Source: Nosema muscidifuracis (Eukaryota > Microsporidia > Nosematidae). From it: DNA of 64,000 nucleotides. This document shows positions 39,104 to 47,539 of the stretch, piece after piece. Position 1 is the stretch's first letter, and every line of letters begins with the position of its first letter. The notes below the pieces were generated by a model. The model had not been told where the DNA came from and did no database searches. It saw only the letters and a list, made by a program, of their open reading frames with translations. A program made the translations under genes and the position numbers. The stretch lies in assembly GCA_028335825.1 (NCBI GenBank), contig JAIOKI010000005.1, forward strand, positions 248,001-312,000. Direction: 5' to 3'.

Positions 39104-41191
39104 ATGAACGAGAATAATGAAATAAAGAATAGAGTAGACTTTATGGAACTATTTTCTAACAGATATCTATCATCACGTACATTTATTACAGATATACCAG
39201 AGTTTGGTCCATTATGTATATCTTTGATTCTTAAGGAAGAATTTATATTTGCTTATTGTAGATCTATTTTAGGTAGGAAGGAGTTTAAATATTTAAGAGA
39301 TAAATTTGATGATAAATGGGAATATAAAGTTCTTCTTATAACTGTAGATAAATATTTTAGATCACAGGTACATAATTGGGAAACACAGATTAAAACACAA
39401 TACACTTTTTTTGATAACTTCGTTTCATTCTTAGGGAAATCATTAATAAGTTCAATTAGTAGTGATAAAATAGTTCAACCTCTTAATGAATTAATAGAAG
39501 CACAAATTCTTTCTAATATAAATTATTTTAAATTAGAAAATATAAAAAACAGATTTACAGAAATTAATTTTTTCTATGCAGAAGAAATTGAGAATTTTAT
39601 TTTAAGAGATTATTTAGATGTAAAAATTATAGAAGATAATTTAGAAATTATAACACATTTTAAAGATATTATTGTTACAGAAGATGATATTAATAATTTA
39701 ATTATTAATTATAAATATGTAGAAAATGGATTATTAACAATTATTAATGAATTTATTTCTACAGAATTAAGTGTTTTAATAATTATGAATGATCTTTATT
39801 ATGATGGAGTATTAAGAAATAGAGAAAAACTTGAATCTTTTAAATATAATGAATATTTTAAAGATTTTGAGAATATTTATAATTTATCTAAGAAATTTGT
39901 TAAAGATTTAGTTAATGAATTTAATATATTTGAATATCAAAATGTAAATAATACACTTGAAGATATTTTTAAAAATGATTCAAATATACAGAAAAAAGAA
40001 AATAAAATTAAATTTTTAGATGAAAAAGAAGAACATAAAATTAAATTTGTAGATGATAAAGAAGAAAATAAAATTAAATTTGATGAGAAAGAAGAAAATA
40101 AAATTAAATTTGATGATAAAGAAGAAAATAAAATTAAATTTGATGAGAAAGAAGAAAATAAAATTAAATTTGATGATAAAGAAGAAAATAAAATTAAATT
40201 TGATGATAAAGAAGAAAATAAAATTAAATTTATAGATGAAAATAAAATTAAATTTATAGATGAAAATAAAATTAAATTTGATGATAAAGAAGAACATAAA
40301 ATTAAATTTGATGATAAAGAAAAAATAGACTGGACAAATAAGTTGTATGAAATAATTAACAAAAATATTGAATATTTTAATAGTTATAATAGATTTGTAA
40401 ATACTTATGAAGGAATACTTAAAAATTTTCATCTTAAAGATATTAGTAAAGATAAATTAACAGATACTTTTAATATAATTTTACAAAGACTTACTAAATT
40501 TTCTCCATTAATAACTAGAATATTAACATTTACAGATCAATCATGTCGTGGATATTTAAATCTTAAAATATTTTTAATAAAAATTAAGAAATTTGCTATC
40601 TGGTTAGATCATCAACAAGATATTCAATATAAAAAAGAGAAAACATGGGAATTATGTATAAAATATAATCTTGATGATGTTAAGGGAATTTTTATAGATG
40701 AAATAAGTTTTCAAGGTTATCGATTAATACTTTTAGCTGATTATTTATTAATAATAGATTCTAAAGGTTATTATATAGGATTTCTTAATATTAGAAATAT
40801 TGATATTCATGAAAGAGGAGAAAATTCTTTTTATTTAATTACAAATAAGAAGCTTAATATGAATTATTATTTCGAATTTGAATTACAAAATTATAAAATG
40901 TATATTTTAAATATAAAATGTCTTAGTAAAGGTATTAGAGATAGATTTATTTTTAATGTAAGAAGTACAAGAAAGAAATATTCTATTTCTAAGGAAGAAG
41001 TTAAATGTATTATTAAAGATGATAATGTATTTATTATACCAGATATATCTATTAAAGATGAAGAATGGATTTTAATTAAATATAGATTTATAATGAATGA
41101 GATAGTTAAAGTTAATGAGGGGAATGAATTTATAGATTTGAGTGATGTAGATATATCAGATTATTATTCAGAGATTAATAATAGTCATTAA
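39104..41191 (+). CDS. Dbl-family RhoGEF (DH-PH) with an internal minisatellite
   Basis: Probable activator of a Rho/Cdc42-type GTPase. A DH-like helical domain spans about residues 205-515. Its signature helix reads IILQRLTKFSPLITRILTFT, comparable to the PxQRxxRYxLLLxxIL core of DH domains. A PH-like domain follows (about 520-625; YRLILLADYLLIIDSKG and YIGFLNIRNIDIH). The DH region is split by a low-complexity insert, residues about 297-408: some eleven copies of a 10-residue unit ENKIKFDDKE encoded by a 30-bp minisatellite. The insert should lie in a surface loop. CCC lies 14 nt before the ATG. Assignment rests on core patterns and is moderate. Confidence 0.55.
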   Translation: MNENNEIKNRVDFMELFSNRYLSSRTFITDIPEFGPLCISLILKEEFIFAYCRSILGRKEFKYLRDKFDDKWEYKVLLITVDKYFRSQVHNWETQIKTQYTFFDNFVSFLGKSLISSISSDKIVQPLNELIEAQILSNINYFKLENIKNRFTEINFFYAEEIENFILRDYLDVKIIEDNLEIITHFKDIIVTEDDINNLIINYKYVENGLLTIINEFISTELSVLIIMNDLYYDGVLRNREKLESFKYNEYFKDFENIYNLSKKFVKDLVNEFNIFEYQNVNNTLEDIFKNDSNIQKKENKIKFLDEKEEHKIKFVDDKEENKIKFDEKEENKIKFDDKEENKIKFDEKEENKIKFDDKEENKIKFDDKEENKIKFIDENKIKFIDENKIKFDDKEEHKIKFDDKEKIDWTNKLYEIINKNIEYFNSYNRFVNTYEGILKNFHLKDISKDKLTDTFNIILQRLTKFSPLITRILTFTDQSCRGYLNLKIFLIKIKKFAIWLDHQQDIQYKKEKTWELCIKYNLDDVKGIFIDEISFQGYRLILLADYLLIIDSKGYYIGFLNIRNIDIHERGENSFYLITNKKLNMNYYFEFELQNYKMYILNIKCLSKGIRDRFIFNVRSTRKKYSISKEEVKCIIKDDNVFIIPDISIKDEEWILIKYRFIMNEIVKVNEGNEFIDLSDVDISDYYSEINNSH
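39995..40330 (+). repeat. Coding minisatellite, 30-bp unit
   Basis: Eleven or so copies of gaagaaaataaaattaaatttgatgataaa inside the RhoGEF gene. All copies keep the frame; some are shortened to 21 bp (atagatgaaaataaaattaaattt). The reverse strand is open across the array only as a by-product of the repetition. Confidence 0.9.
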
Positions 41192-41199
41192 AGAGGATG

Positions 41200-41440
41200 G
41201 GAATAAATTTGATATTACAATAAAGAAAATCTAATAAGAATAAATAAAAATATATACATAAAATTAAATATGCTATTACAATAAAGAAACCCTAATAAGA
41301 ATATATACATAAAAATTGCAATAAAGAAAACCTAATAAGAATATCAAGAAAATCCTATAAAAATATATAAATAAATTTGAATATGCTATTACAATAAGAA
41401 AACCTAATAAAATTGAATAAAAATATTATTAAAATAAATT
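41200..41440. repeat. Degenerate tandem repeat (ttacaataaagaaaacctaataagaata unit)
   Basis: Four to five variants of a 50-70 bp unit fill the 262 bp between the RhoGEF gene and ORC2. The stretch has no ORF. Confidence 0.7.
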
Positions 41441-41453
41441 TTTAATCCCATAA

Positions 41454-42179
41454 ATGACAGAAAAAAAATTAGAGAATTTCCATATCAGCTGTATAAAACA
41501 ATATTTAAAAATCTTAGACACATTCAATATTTTATTCTATGGATTTGGTAATAAAAAGAATATTTTAGAAAAGATGTTTCCTAAATCTCAAATTTTTGAT
41601 ATGCACTATTACAATTTAAATGACGTAATATTCTTTCTAAATGAGAAGTACAATTTAAAATGTAAAAAGATCAAAGATTTTGATGAGTACCTCAAAGAAA
41701 GAGAAATATTAATTTTTCTTGATTTCAATTTTAAATATTCAAATATGTTTTCTAGCATAAAATGTTTTAAAATGATATTTACTTTAGAAAGAATGAATAT
41801 TGAAATTACTGAACAAGACATGATTGATTTAAATATTATAATGAGAGATTTAACTACATATGAAGATTATGAAGTTGATGTATTAGATAAAGAAGAAGAT
41901 AAGTCAGTAGGGTATATTAATGTAATAAGAAATGTTAGTAAGAATAGTAGATTAGTATTTTGTAATCTTCTTTATTATAATCAATCAATAGTAGATGTTA
42001 ATTCTTTATTTGATAGTATTAAATTAAAATTAATGATTGTTAAGAAGAATAAAATGTTTGAATTATTACAAGAATTCGTTGATCATAAAATGATTAAAAT
42101 GAAGGATCTTCAGAATATTGAAATATTATTAGATAAGAAGTATTTTAAGATATTAATTGAAGAATGTATAAAGTCATAG
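41454..42179 (+). CDS. ORC2: Origin recognition complex subunit 2 (ORC2), minimal
   Basis: Subunit of the origin-binding complex. Matching blocks are the start of the ORC2 RecA-like fold (ILFYGFGNKKNILE, animal LLLYGVGSKRDLLE), DFDEYLKEREILIFLDF (the IVNxF...ELFLLIHNLD region), RNVSKNSRLVFCNLLYYNQSI and the winged-helix end LLQEFVDHKMIKMKD. The 241 residues amount to less than half of yeast Orc2 (620); the disordered N-terminus is gone. CCC lies 4 nt before the ATG. Confidence 0.85.
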   Translation: MTEKKLENFHISCIKQYLKILDTFNILFYGFGNKKNILEKMFPKSQIFDMHYYNLNDVIFFLNEKYNLKCKKIKDFDEYLKEREILIFLDFNFKYSNMFSSIKCFKMIFTLERMNIEITEQDMIDLNIIMRDLTTYEDYEVDVLDKEEDKSVGYINVIRNVSKNSRLVFCNLLYYNQSIVDVNSLFDSIKLKLMIVKKNKMFELLQEFVDHKMIKMKDLQNIEILLDKKYFKILIEECIKS

Positions 42180-42550
42180 ATTTTATGAAAAATGTATAAT
42201 TTATTTATAACTTCTTATATAGGTGTTATATATTATAAATTAGATATATTCATTAATAAGTTATATATTCATTTAATATATGACTTTATACATAAATTAT
42301 ATCTTCTTATATAATATTATATTTATACATAAGTTATAACTTCTCATATAGCAATAGAAATTAAATAAGCTATATCTTCTTATATATTATTATCTTTATA
42401 CATAAATTATAACTTATTATATGGTAATAAAAATTAAATAAAAATATCCCTCAATAAAAAATTAATGAGACTTTTTTTGTAATTTGTTTTATGACTACCT
42501 TTGTAAAAACTCAGTAGCTTCGAAACAATTTAAGGGTTAAAAAAATTATT
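42180..42550. repeat. Degenerate tandem repeat and a less AT-biased patch
   Basis: From 42200 to 42430 the phrase ataaattataacttcttatata recurs at least five times at 45-65 bp spacing. From about 42445 to 42540 the composition changes (gagac, ctacctttg, actcagtagcttcgaaac), with a CCC on each strand near the ends. No ORF longer than 10 codons starts there, so it could be a small RNA gene or a relic; I cannot tell. Confidence 0.55.
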
Positions 42551-43855
42551 TTATTTATAAAATATTTTTCTAAAAATATAGAATTTCATAACAGCTGAAA
42601 ATAAGAATACAATATAAAATATAGGACTCCAACAAGAATGTACATATATTTTATCATATTTATATCCTTTCTTTTTGATATTAAGATTTCTTATTAGATA
42701 TTTAAATTCTTTCATATTTTTTATATCTTTCATATCTTTATATTTTTTTATAAGTTGATCTTTTATTTTAAATCTTTTATAAATAAAATCTTCACCTTTA
42801 AAATCTTCTACATAATCTAAGAATAAAGAAAATCCTATTCTATCATTAAAATCTGTTAAAATACGAGTATAAGTGTAAACATCTTGAGGATATTTAGTAT
42901 AAGGATTTATTATCATAGTAATATCTATAACACCATCTAGATATTTATTCTTAATATTATTTGTTATATTATTGATATTATTTTTTGTATTATTTTTTAT
43001 ATCATTTGTTATATTGATATTATTTTTTGATATATCATTTTCTCTTATACTTTTATTATCGATATTTTTATCATCTATTTTAACATCTTCAAATCTCCTA
43101 ACATCTTCAAATCTCCTAACATCTTCAAATCTCCTAACATCTTCAAATCTCTTAACATCTTTTAATCTATTTTCAAATCTATCATCAAATCTTTCAATAT
43201 TTACATCATCTTTAAGTGTTTCTCTTATTAAATTAAATCCTGTAATCTTCGGTAAAAGTACTTCACTAGGTATAAATTCTTCTTTATCTAATACTACTGG
43301 ATTATTTTTAATATATTCTTGTGTAACTTTAATACTCTCTGAATCTAAATATGTTCCTTCAGGAAATAAAAGAATATCAAAACAAGGTGTATATTTTAAT
43401 TTACTTACTCCATCATTAATAATTACTCTATCTTTTTCTATACGTCTATTTAAAAAAATAAACTCAAAATATTTCATACCATACCCAAGTAAGGGAATAT
43501 TCTTAAGACTTTCTTTTAAAACTATACATACATAATCATATCTACCAAGTTTATATAAAACAGTAAGGATCATAAGCCAATCAAATTCAGTTAAATGATT
43601 CGATATAATAATATTCTTTGTATTTTCTAATATTCTTGGATCATAATAAACAAACAAAGGCTTAGGAAAATAAATAGATAAAGCTGACATGGTAAGATGA
43701 AGCCAAAGTCTTTTTATATATTTATGAAACTTCTTTGTAAAACCATTAGATAGAAGACATAGTATAAAAATTAACAGAATACATTCAAAATAAAATATCA
43801 TGATCATTCCAAATATTAGAAAATTTCCATATTTTTTTATGTTTCTTAATATCAT
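42551..43855 (-). CDS. Lysophosphatidic acid acyltransferase (AGPAT/LCLAT1-like)
   Basis: ER enzyme that adds the second acyl chain in phosphatidic acid or remodels phosphoinositides. An N-terminal hydrophobic segment (residues 10-37) precedes the PlsC domain, with catalytic NHLTEFDW (H87, D92), FLNRRIEKD (motif II, substrate binding) and LLFPEGT (164-168). The continuation YLDSESIKVTQEYIKNN and LLPKITGFNLIRE match the AGPAT3/4/5-LCLAT1 branch. Residues about 222-290 are a low-complexity insert including four copies of RFEDVR. A C-terminal membrane segment follows. No CCC before the ATG. Confidence 0.85.
   Translation of the reverse strand: MILRNIKKYGNFLIFGMIMIFYFECILLIFILCLLSNGFTKKFHKYIKRLWLHLTMSALSIYFPKPLFVYYDPRILENTKNIIISNHLTEFDWLMILTVLYKLGRYDYVCIVLKESLKNIPLLGYGMKYFEFIFLNRRIEKDRVIINDGVSKLKYTPCFDILLFPEGTYLDSESIKVTQEYIKNNPVVLDKEEFIPSEVLLPKITGFNLIRETLKDDVNIERFDDRFENRLKDVKRFEDVRRFEDVRRFEDVRRFEDVKIDDKNIDNKSIRENDISKNNINITNDIKNNTKNNINNITNNIKNKYLDGVIDITMIINPYTKYPQDVYTYTRILTDFNDRIGFSLFLDYVEDFKGEDFIYKRFKIKDQLIKKYKDMKDIKNMKEFKYLIRNLNIKKKGYKYDKIYVHSCWSPIFYIVFLFSAVMKFYIFRKIFYK
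43080..43160 (-). repeat. Coding tandem repeat, 18-bp unit (RFEDVR)
   Basis: The plus-strand unit aacatcttcaaatctcct is repeated four times, with partial copies at each side, inside the acyltransferase gene. It encodes RFEDVR on the minus strand and keeps the frame. Confidence 0.85.
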
Positions 43856-43929
43856 GGAGAAAAAAAATAAAAAAAATATTTATATTAAAAAAAAAGGAAC
43901 AAATTAAAAATATTAAATAAATTTTTAAT

Positions 43930-44165
43930 AGGTGAGACCATATTGGAATAAATTTTATAGGTGAGACAATATTGGAATAAATTTTATAGGTGAGACATCA
44001 TATAAAGTGGTGATAGGTAAATAGATAATGATAGGTAAAATGAATAAATCAATATATGAGTTAATTATCATATTAGATAAAATATAAATTAGATTAAATA
44101 AGTTAATTATCATACTATATAAAATATTAAATTAGATTAAATAAGTTAATTATCATATCATATAA
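43930..44165. repeat. Two short tandem arrays (29 bp and about 44 bp)
   Basis: At 43930-44000 the unit ggtgagacaatattggaataaattttata occurs three times at an exact 29-bp offset. At 44055-44165 a unit of about 44 bp (taagttaattatcatatnatataaaatattaaattagattaaa) occurs three times. They fill the 375-bp space between the acyltransferase start and the Rpt5 stop. Confidence 0.8.
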
Positions 44166-44230
44166 GAAATTATATTAAAAAAATCATATTAAAAACTTTT
44201 ACAATAAATTAAATTCATACAATCATTTAT

Positions 44231-45430
44231 TTATGTAAAATAAATCAACTTAGATTTCTTTCTTGATAAAACTTCTAATATTCCATCCATAAAATCATTT
44301 TGTGAAATTTGTTCCCTATCTTTTCTTAAAGCTGCCATACCTGCTTCTACACAAACAGCTTTACATTGAGCTCCATTAAATCCTTCAGTACTCCTTGATA
44401 ATTCATCAAAATTTACATTATTTTCAATATTCATTTTTCTAGAATGAATTTGTAAAATTCTCTTTCTTCCTTCTGAATTAGGTAAGGGAAATTCAATCTT
44501 TCTGTCTAATCTTCCACTTCTTAAAAGTGCTGGATCTAAAATATCTACTCGATTAGTAGCTGCAATAATCTTAACATTCTCATTAGAAGTAAATCCATCT
44601 AATTGATTTAATAATTCAAGCATAGTTCTTTGTACTTCTCTATCTCCTGTCTTATCAGATGCAACTCTTTTAGTACCAATAGCATCTATCTCATCTATAA
44701 AAATAATAGTAGGTGCTTTTTCTTTAGCAAGAGCAAAAGCATCTCTTACAAGTCTAGCTCCATCTCCAATATACATTTGTACAAGTTGAGGACCTGCTAA
44801 TTTTAAAAAAGTAGCATTAGTTTTAGAAGCACAAGCTCTAGCCATTAAAGTTTTACCTGTACCAGGTGGTCCATACATTAATACTCCTTTAGGAGGTTTA
44901 ATTTTTAATCTAGCAAATCTTTCTGGATGTGTTAAAGGTAAAACAATAGCTTCATTTAATTCTTCAATTTGTCTTTCTAATCCACCAATATCTTCATAAG
45001 ACTCTTCTGGTTTTGTATCTAACTCCATAGCTTTAACTTTAGTATCATAATTAGGAGGTAATTTCTCAAAAATAATATTAGTTTCTTTATGTAAAGCTAC
45101 AAGATCTCCAGGTCTTAATTCATTCTCATTTATTAATCCTAACATAGGAAGATATGAAGTGATACGTGTTGATGTATTTACAACTCCATTTCCTTTATCA
45201 AATACTTCTACTACATTTCCTACAAGATAAGGAAGTTGTTTATTTATACGAATCTTTTCCATATTATCAGCTACCTGAGATGATTTAGTAGAAGTATCAT
45301 GTTTTATATTATTAATCCTACTTTGTAGTATTCTTGTTTCTGAGTTTATTAGTTTTGTACGTTCTAATATTTCTTCAATAGATCTTTTTTCAATATCTGT
45401 ATCATATTTTTTTAATTCTTCATAATTCAT
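44231..45430 (-). CDS. RPT5: 26S proteasome regulatory ATPase Rpt5
   Basis: AAA ATPase of the 19S base. A coiled-coil N-terminus and OB domain are followed by the Rpt5 pattern [18 protein letters not shown], Walker A GPPGTGKT (187-194), Walker B IIFIDEID (D246, E247), the SRH with R-finger region [17 protein letters not shown] and pore loop [36 protein letters not shown] is nearly identical to fungal and animal Rpt5. The last three residues, YFT, fit a hydrophobic-aromatic-X tail that can open the 20S gate. At 399 residues it is slightly short of yeast (434). CCC sits 3 nt before the ATG. Confidence 0.95.
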   Translation of the reverse strand: MNYEELKKYDTDIEKRSIEEILERTKLINSETRILQSRINNIKHDTSTKSSQVADNMEKIRINKQLPYLVGNVVEVFDKGNGVVNTSTRITSYLPMLGLINENELRPGDLVALHKETNIIFEKLPPNYDTKVKAMELDTKPEESYEDIGGLERQIEELNEAIVLPLTHPERFARLKIKPPKGVLMYGPPGTGKTLMARACASKTNATFLKLAGPQLVQMYIGDGARLVRDAFALAKEKAPTIIFIDEIDAIGTKRVASDKTGDREVQRTMLELLNQLDGFTSNENVKIIAATNRVDILDPALLRSGRLDRKIEFPLPNSEGRKRILQIHSRKMNIENNVNFDELSRSTEGFNGAQCKAVCVEAGMAALRKDREQISQNDFMDGILEVLSRKKSKLIYFT

Positions 45431-45539
45431 GCAGGGTATTTTTTTAAATATTTTTGTTTAGAAAAAAAAAAGAAAATAATTTACATATTTGTAAAGTAAT
45501 TATTTATATTGTAATAATTTTAATATTTTAATATTTGTA

Positions 45540-45770
45540 TTGTAATATTCAATAAAGTTGATCTTATTGAATAATTATTATCAAAATAAATATCTTATAT
45601 AAAATAAAGTTGACCTTATTAAATAATTATTATTAAAATAAATATCTTAAATAAAAGAAGGTTGATCTTATATAAAAGAAGGTTGATCTTATGTAAAATA
45701 AAGTTGACCTTATTAAATTATTATTATCAAAATATTATTATTAAATAAAGTTAATCTTATTGAATAATTA
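45540..45770. repeat. Degenerate tandem repeat (aataaagttgaccttattaaataattattat unit)
   Basis: The 368 bp between the divergent Rpt5 and Exo70-like starts contain five to six variants of a 30-60 bp unit built on aaagttga(c/t)cttat. The run CCCCC at 45787-45791 belongs to the next gene. Confidence 0.7.
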
Positions 45771-45798
45771 AAAATATGATAAATCACCCCCAAATAGC

Positions 45799-47238
45799 AT
45801 GAAAGAAGGTATTGAAAATTTTATTGATGTATCAGAGAAAATAGATAAACTTATAAAAAAAATATATAAAAATGTAGAACTTACACAAATGGAAGCTACA
45901 GAAGAATTTAAACCATTTAATGAACCAAAGAAAAATCTTGATGATTTATCAAAATTTTATAATATTTTTATAAATTCAGATAATGAATTTTCAAAAATAA
46001 GTGATTATTTAAAAAATATTAAATTAGAATCTATTGATCAAATATTTGATAAAAATGTTATTTCTAATTGTCTACGATTATATAAAATTAAAGAAGATTT
46101 AGAAGATTATGAAAAAGTAAGAATAGTAAAAAATCTTATAAATGATATAATTAATTTATTAGATATTTATATAAAATCTATAGAAAATATTTATTTTGAT
46201 AATTTATTAATAGATAATTGTGATATAAAAAAAATTAATGAATTATCTAATTTTTTATTATTATATACTGATTCAAAATCTTTCTTAAGTAGATACTCTA
46301 ATGAAATATATAATAAAAAATCATTTGATGATATAAAAACGAATAAATCACTTCTAATAGATAGAACAAGAAATTTAGATAAATTTTATTATGACTTAAC
46401 TAAATTTAATATTTTAGTATTAGGTGATAAAATAGGTACTAATATAAATATAGGATTAGTAAAGATATTAATAATTAATCTTAATAAAATAATATCAGAT
46501 AATTTATTAATAATAGAAAAAGAAGAGAAACTTGAAAATATTCCTTTTTTAATAAATCTTAATACAAATTTAAGACATGGAGATGAAATAATAATAAGAG
46601 AAATTGAATCTCTTTTTATTTTTAAAGATGAGATTAACAAATTAATTTGTAATATTTTCTTAGCTTTTATAGATAATATTGATAGAATGGATATTCCTAA
46701 TAAATATTGTGACATAGAATTAATAGTTCTAAATTTGAAAAGAGCTTTAGATTCTATGAATAATAATAAAATAGTCTCTAAAGTTTTTATAAAAAACTAT
46801 GGTCCATTTTTTAAGGTAGATAATCTTGAAGAAGCTTGTATAAATTTTAGTAATATATTAATTAATAAGATAGTATCAATAAGTAAATCATTACCAGTAC
46901 TTAAAAAAAATATATATTTAATTAATAATTTTTATACATTACAGAATTACATAGATAAATTTGAAAATAAAAATGTAAAAACTTGTATTGATGAGAATGT
47001 ATCGAGTATTATCAATATATTTAAAAATGAATTAGATAAACGTAGTGGAGATAAATTTTCTAGTTTTATTGAATCAAATGTAAATTCTTTAAGGAGTTAT
47101 TATTTACCAGATGAAGTGAGAATACACATTGTTTCTGTTATTAAGAAAATTATTTGGGAAGAAATATCTAAAAAAGGGTATACTGGGAATGAAAATAATT
47201 TAAATTCTCTTATTAATGAAATGTTTGTAGGTAAATAA
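45799..47238 (+). CDS. Exo70-like exocyst subunit (tentative)
   Basis: A 479-residue all-helical protein, Asn/Ile/Leu/Lys-rich, without signal peptide or membrane span. An N-terminal coiled coil is followed by helical bundles. The segment LKKNIYLINNFYTLQNYID resembles the conserved Exo70 block with FLMNNxxYI. The overall length is near that of Exo70 (yeast 623) when microsporidian shortening is allowed for. In yeast, Exo70 tethers secretory vesicles and binds Rho3/Cdc42, which would fit the RhoGEF and formin in this window. Other rod-like tethers cannot be excluded. CCCCC stands 7 nt before the ATG. Confidence 0.45.
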   Translation: MKEGIENFIDVSEKIDKLIKKIYKNVELTQMEATEEFKPFNEPKKNLDDLSKFYNIFINSDNEFSKISDYLKNIKLESIDQIFDKNVISNCLRLYKIKEDLEDYEKVRIVKNLINDIINLLDIYIKSIENIYFDNLLIDNCDIKKINELSNFLLLYTDSKSFLSRYSNEIYNKKSFDDIKTNKSLLIDRTRNLDKFYYDLTKFNILVLGDKIGTNINIGLVKILIINLNKIISDNLLIIEKEEKLENIPFLINLNTNLRHGDEIIIREIESLFIFKDEINKLICNIFLAFIDNIDRMDIPNKYCDIELIVLNLKRALDSMNNNKIVSKVFIKNYGPFFKVDNLEEACINFSNILINKIVSISKSLPVLKKNIYLINNFYTLQNYIDKFENKNVKTCIDENVSSIINIFKNELDKRSGDKFSSFIESNVNSLRSYYLPDEVRIHIVSVIKKIIWEEISKKGYTGNENNLNSLINEMFVGK

Positions 47239-47344
47239 AAAATATATTTTAGTGTGATATAAAAGTCTAATAAATATTATCTTTTATATGAAATATCAAT
47301 GATTATGTCATTCATCTTTCGTAATATTCTTCAGAAAAAAAGAA

Positions 47345-47475
47345 TTGTTTTTAAATTAAGTGAGAAGTTTTTAAATATATAAGAAGTTTTAAAATAAATG
47401 TCTTAAATTTGAGTGAGAAGTTTTTAAATAGATGTCTTAAATTTGAGTGAGAGGTTTTTAAAATAAATGTTTCAT
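47345..47475. repeat. Degenerate tandem repeat (gtcttaaatttgagtgagaagtttttaaata unit)
   Basis: Three to four copies of a unit of about 35-45 bp in the convergent gap between the Exo70-like gene and SKI2. It contains no ORF. Confidence 0.75.
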
Positions 47476-47539
47476 TTTTTTAAATTAAATGAAAATTCTT
47501 GCATATATAATAAAAATAATTTTAAAAATCTAATTATAT

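Noticed and set aside
40053-40235. Forward frame of 60 codons reading KKKIKLNL repeats
   Set aside because: It is an alternate frame of the same minisatellite inside the RhoGEF gene.
39937-40432. Two long minus-strand frames (138 and 141 codons) across the RhoGEF repeat
   Set aside because: They exist only because the 30-bp repeat length is a multiple of three and lacks stops on the reverse strand; the encoded FNFIFFF/LILFSS repeats are not protein-like, and no start motif precedes them.
42972-43535. Plus-strand frame of 187 codons opposite the acyltransferase
   Set aside because: It is a shadow of the coding strand with Leu/Ser/Phe-rich content; the minus strand carries a clear catalytic domain.
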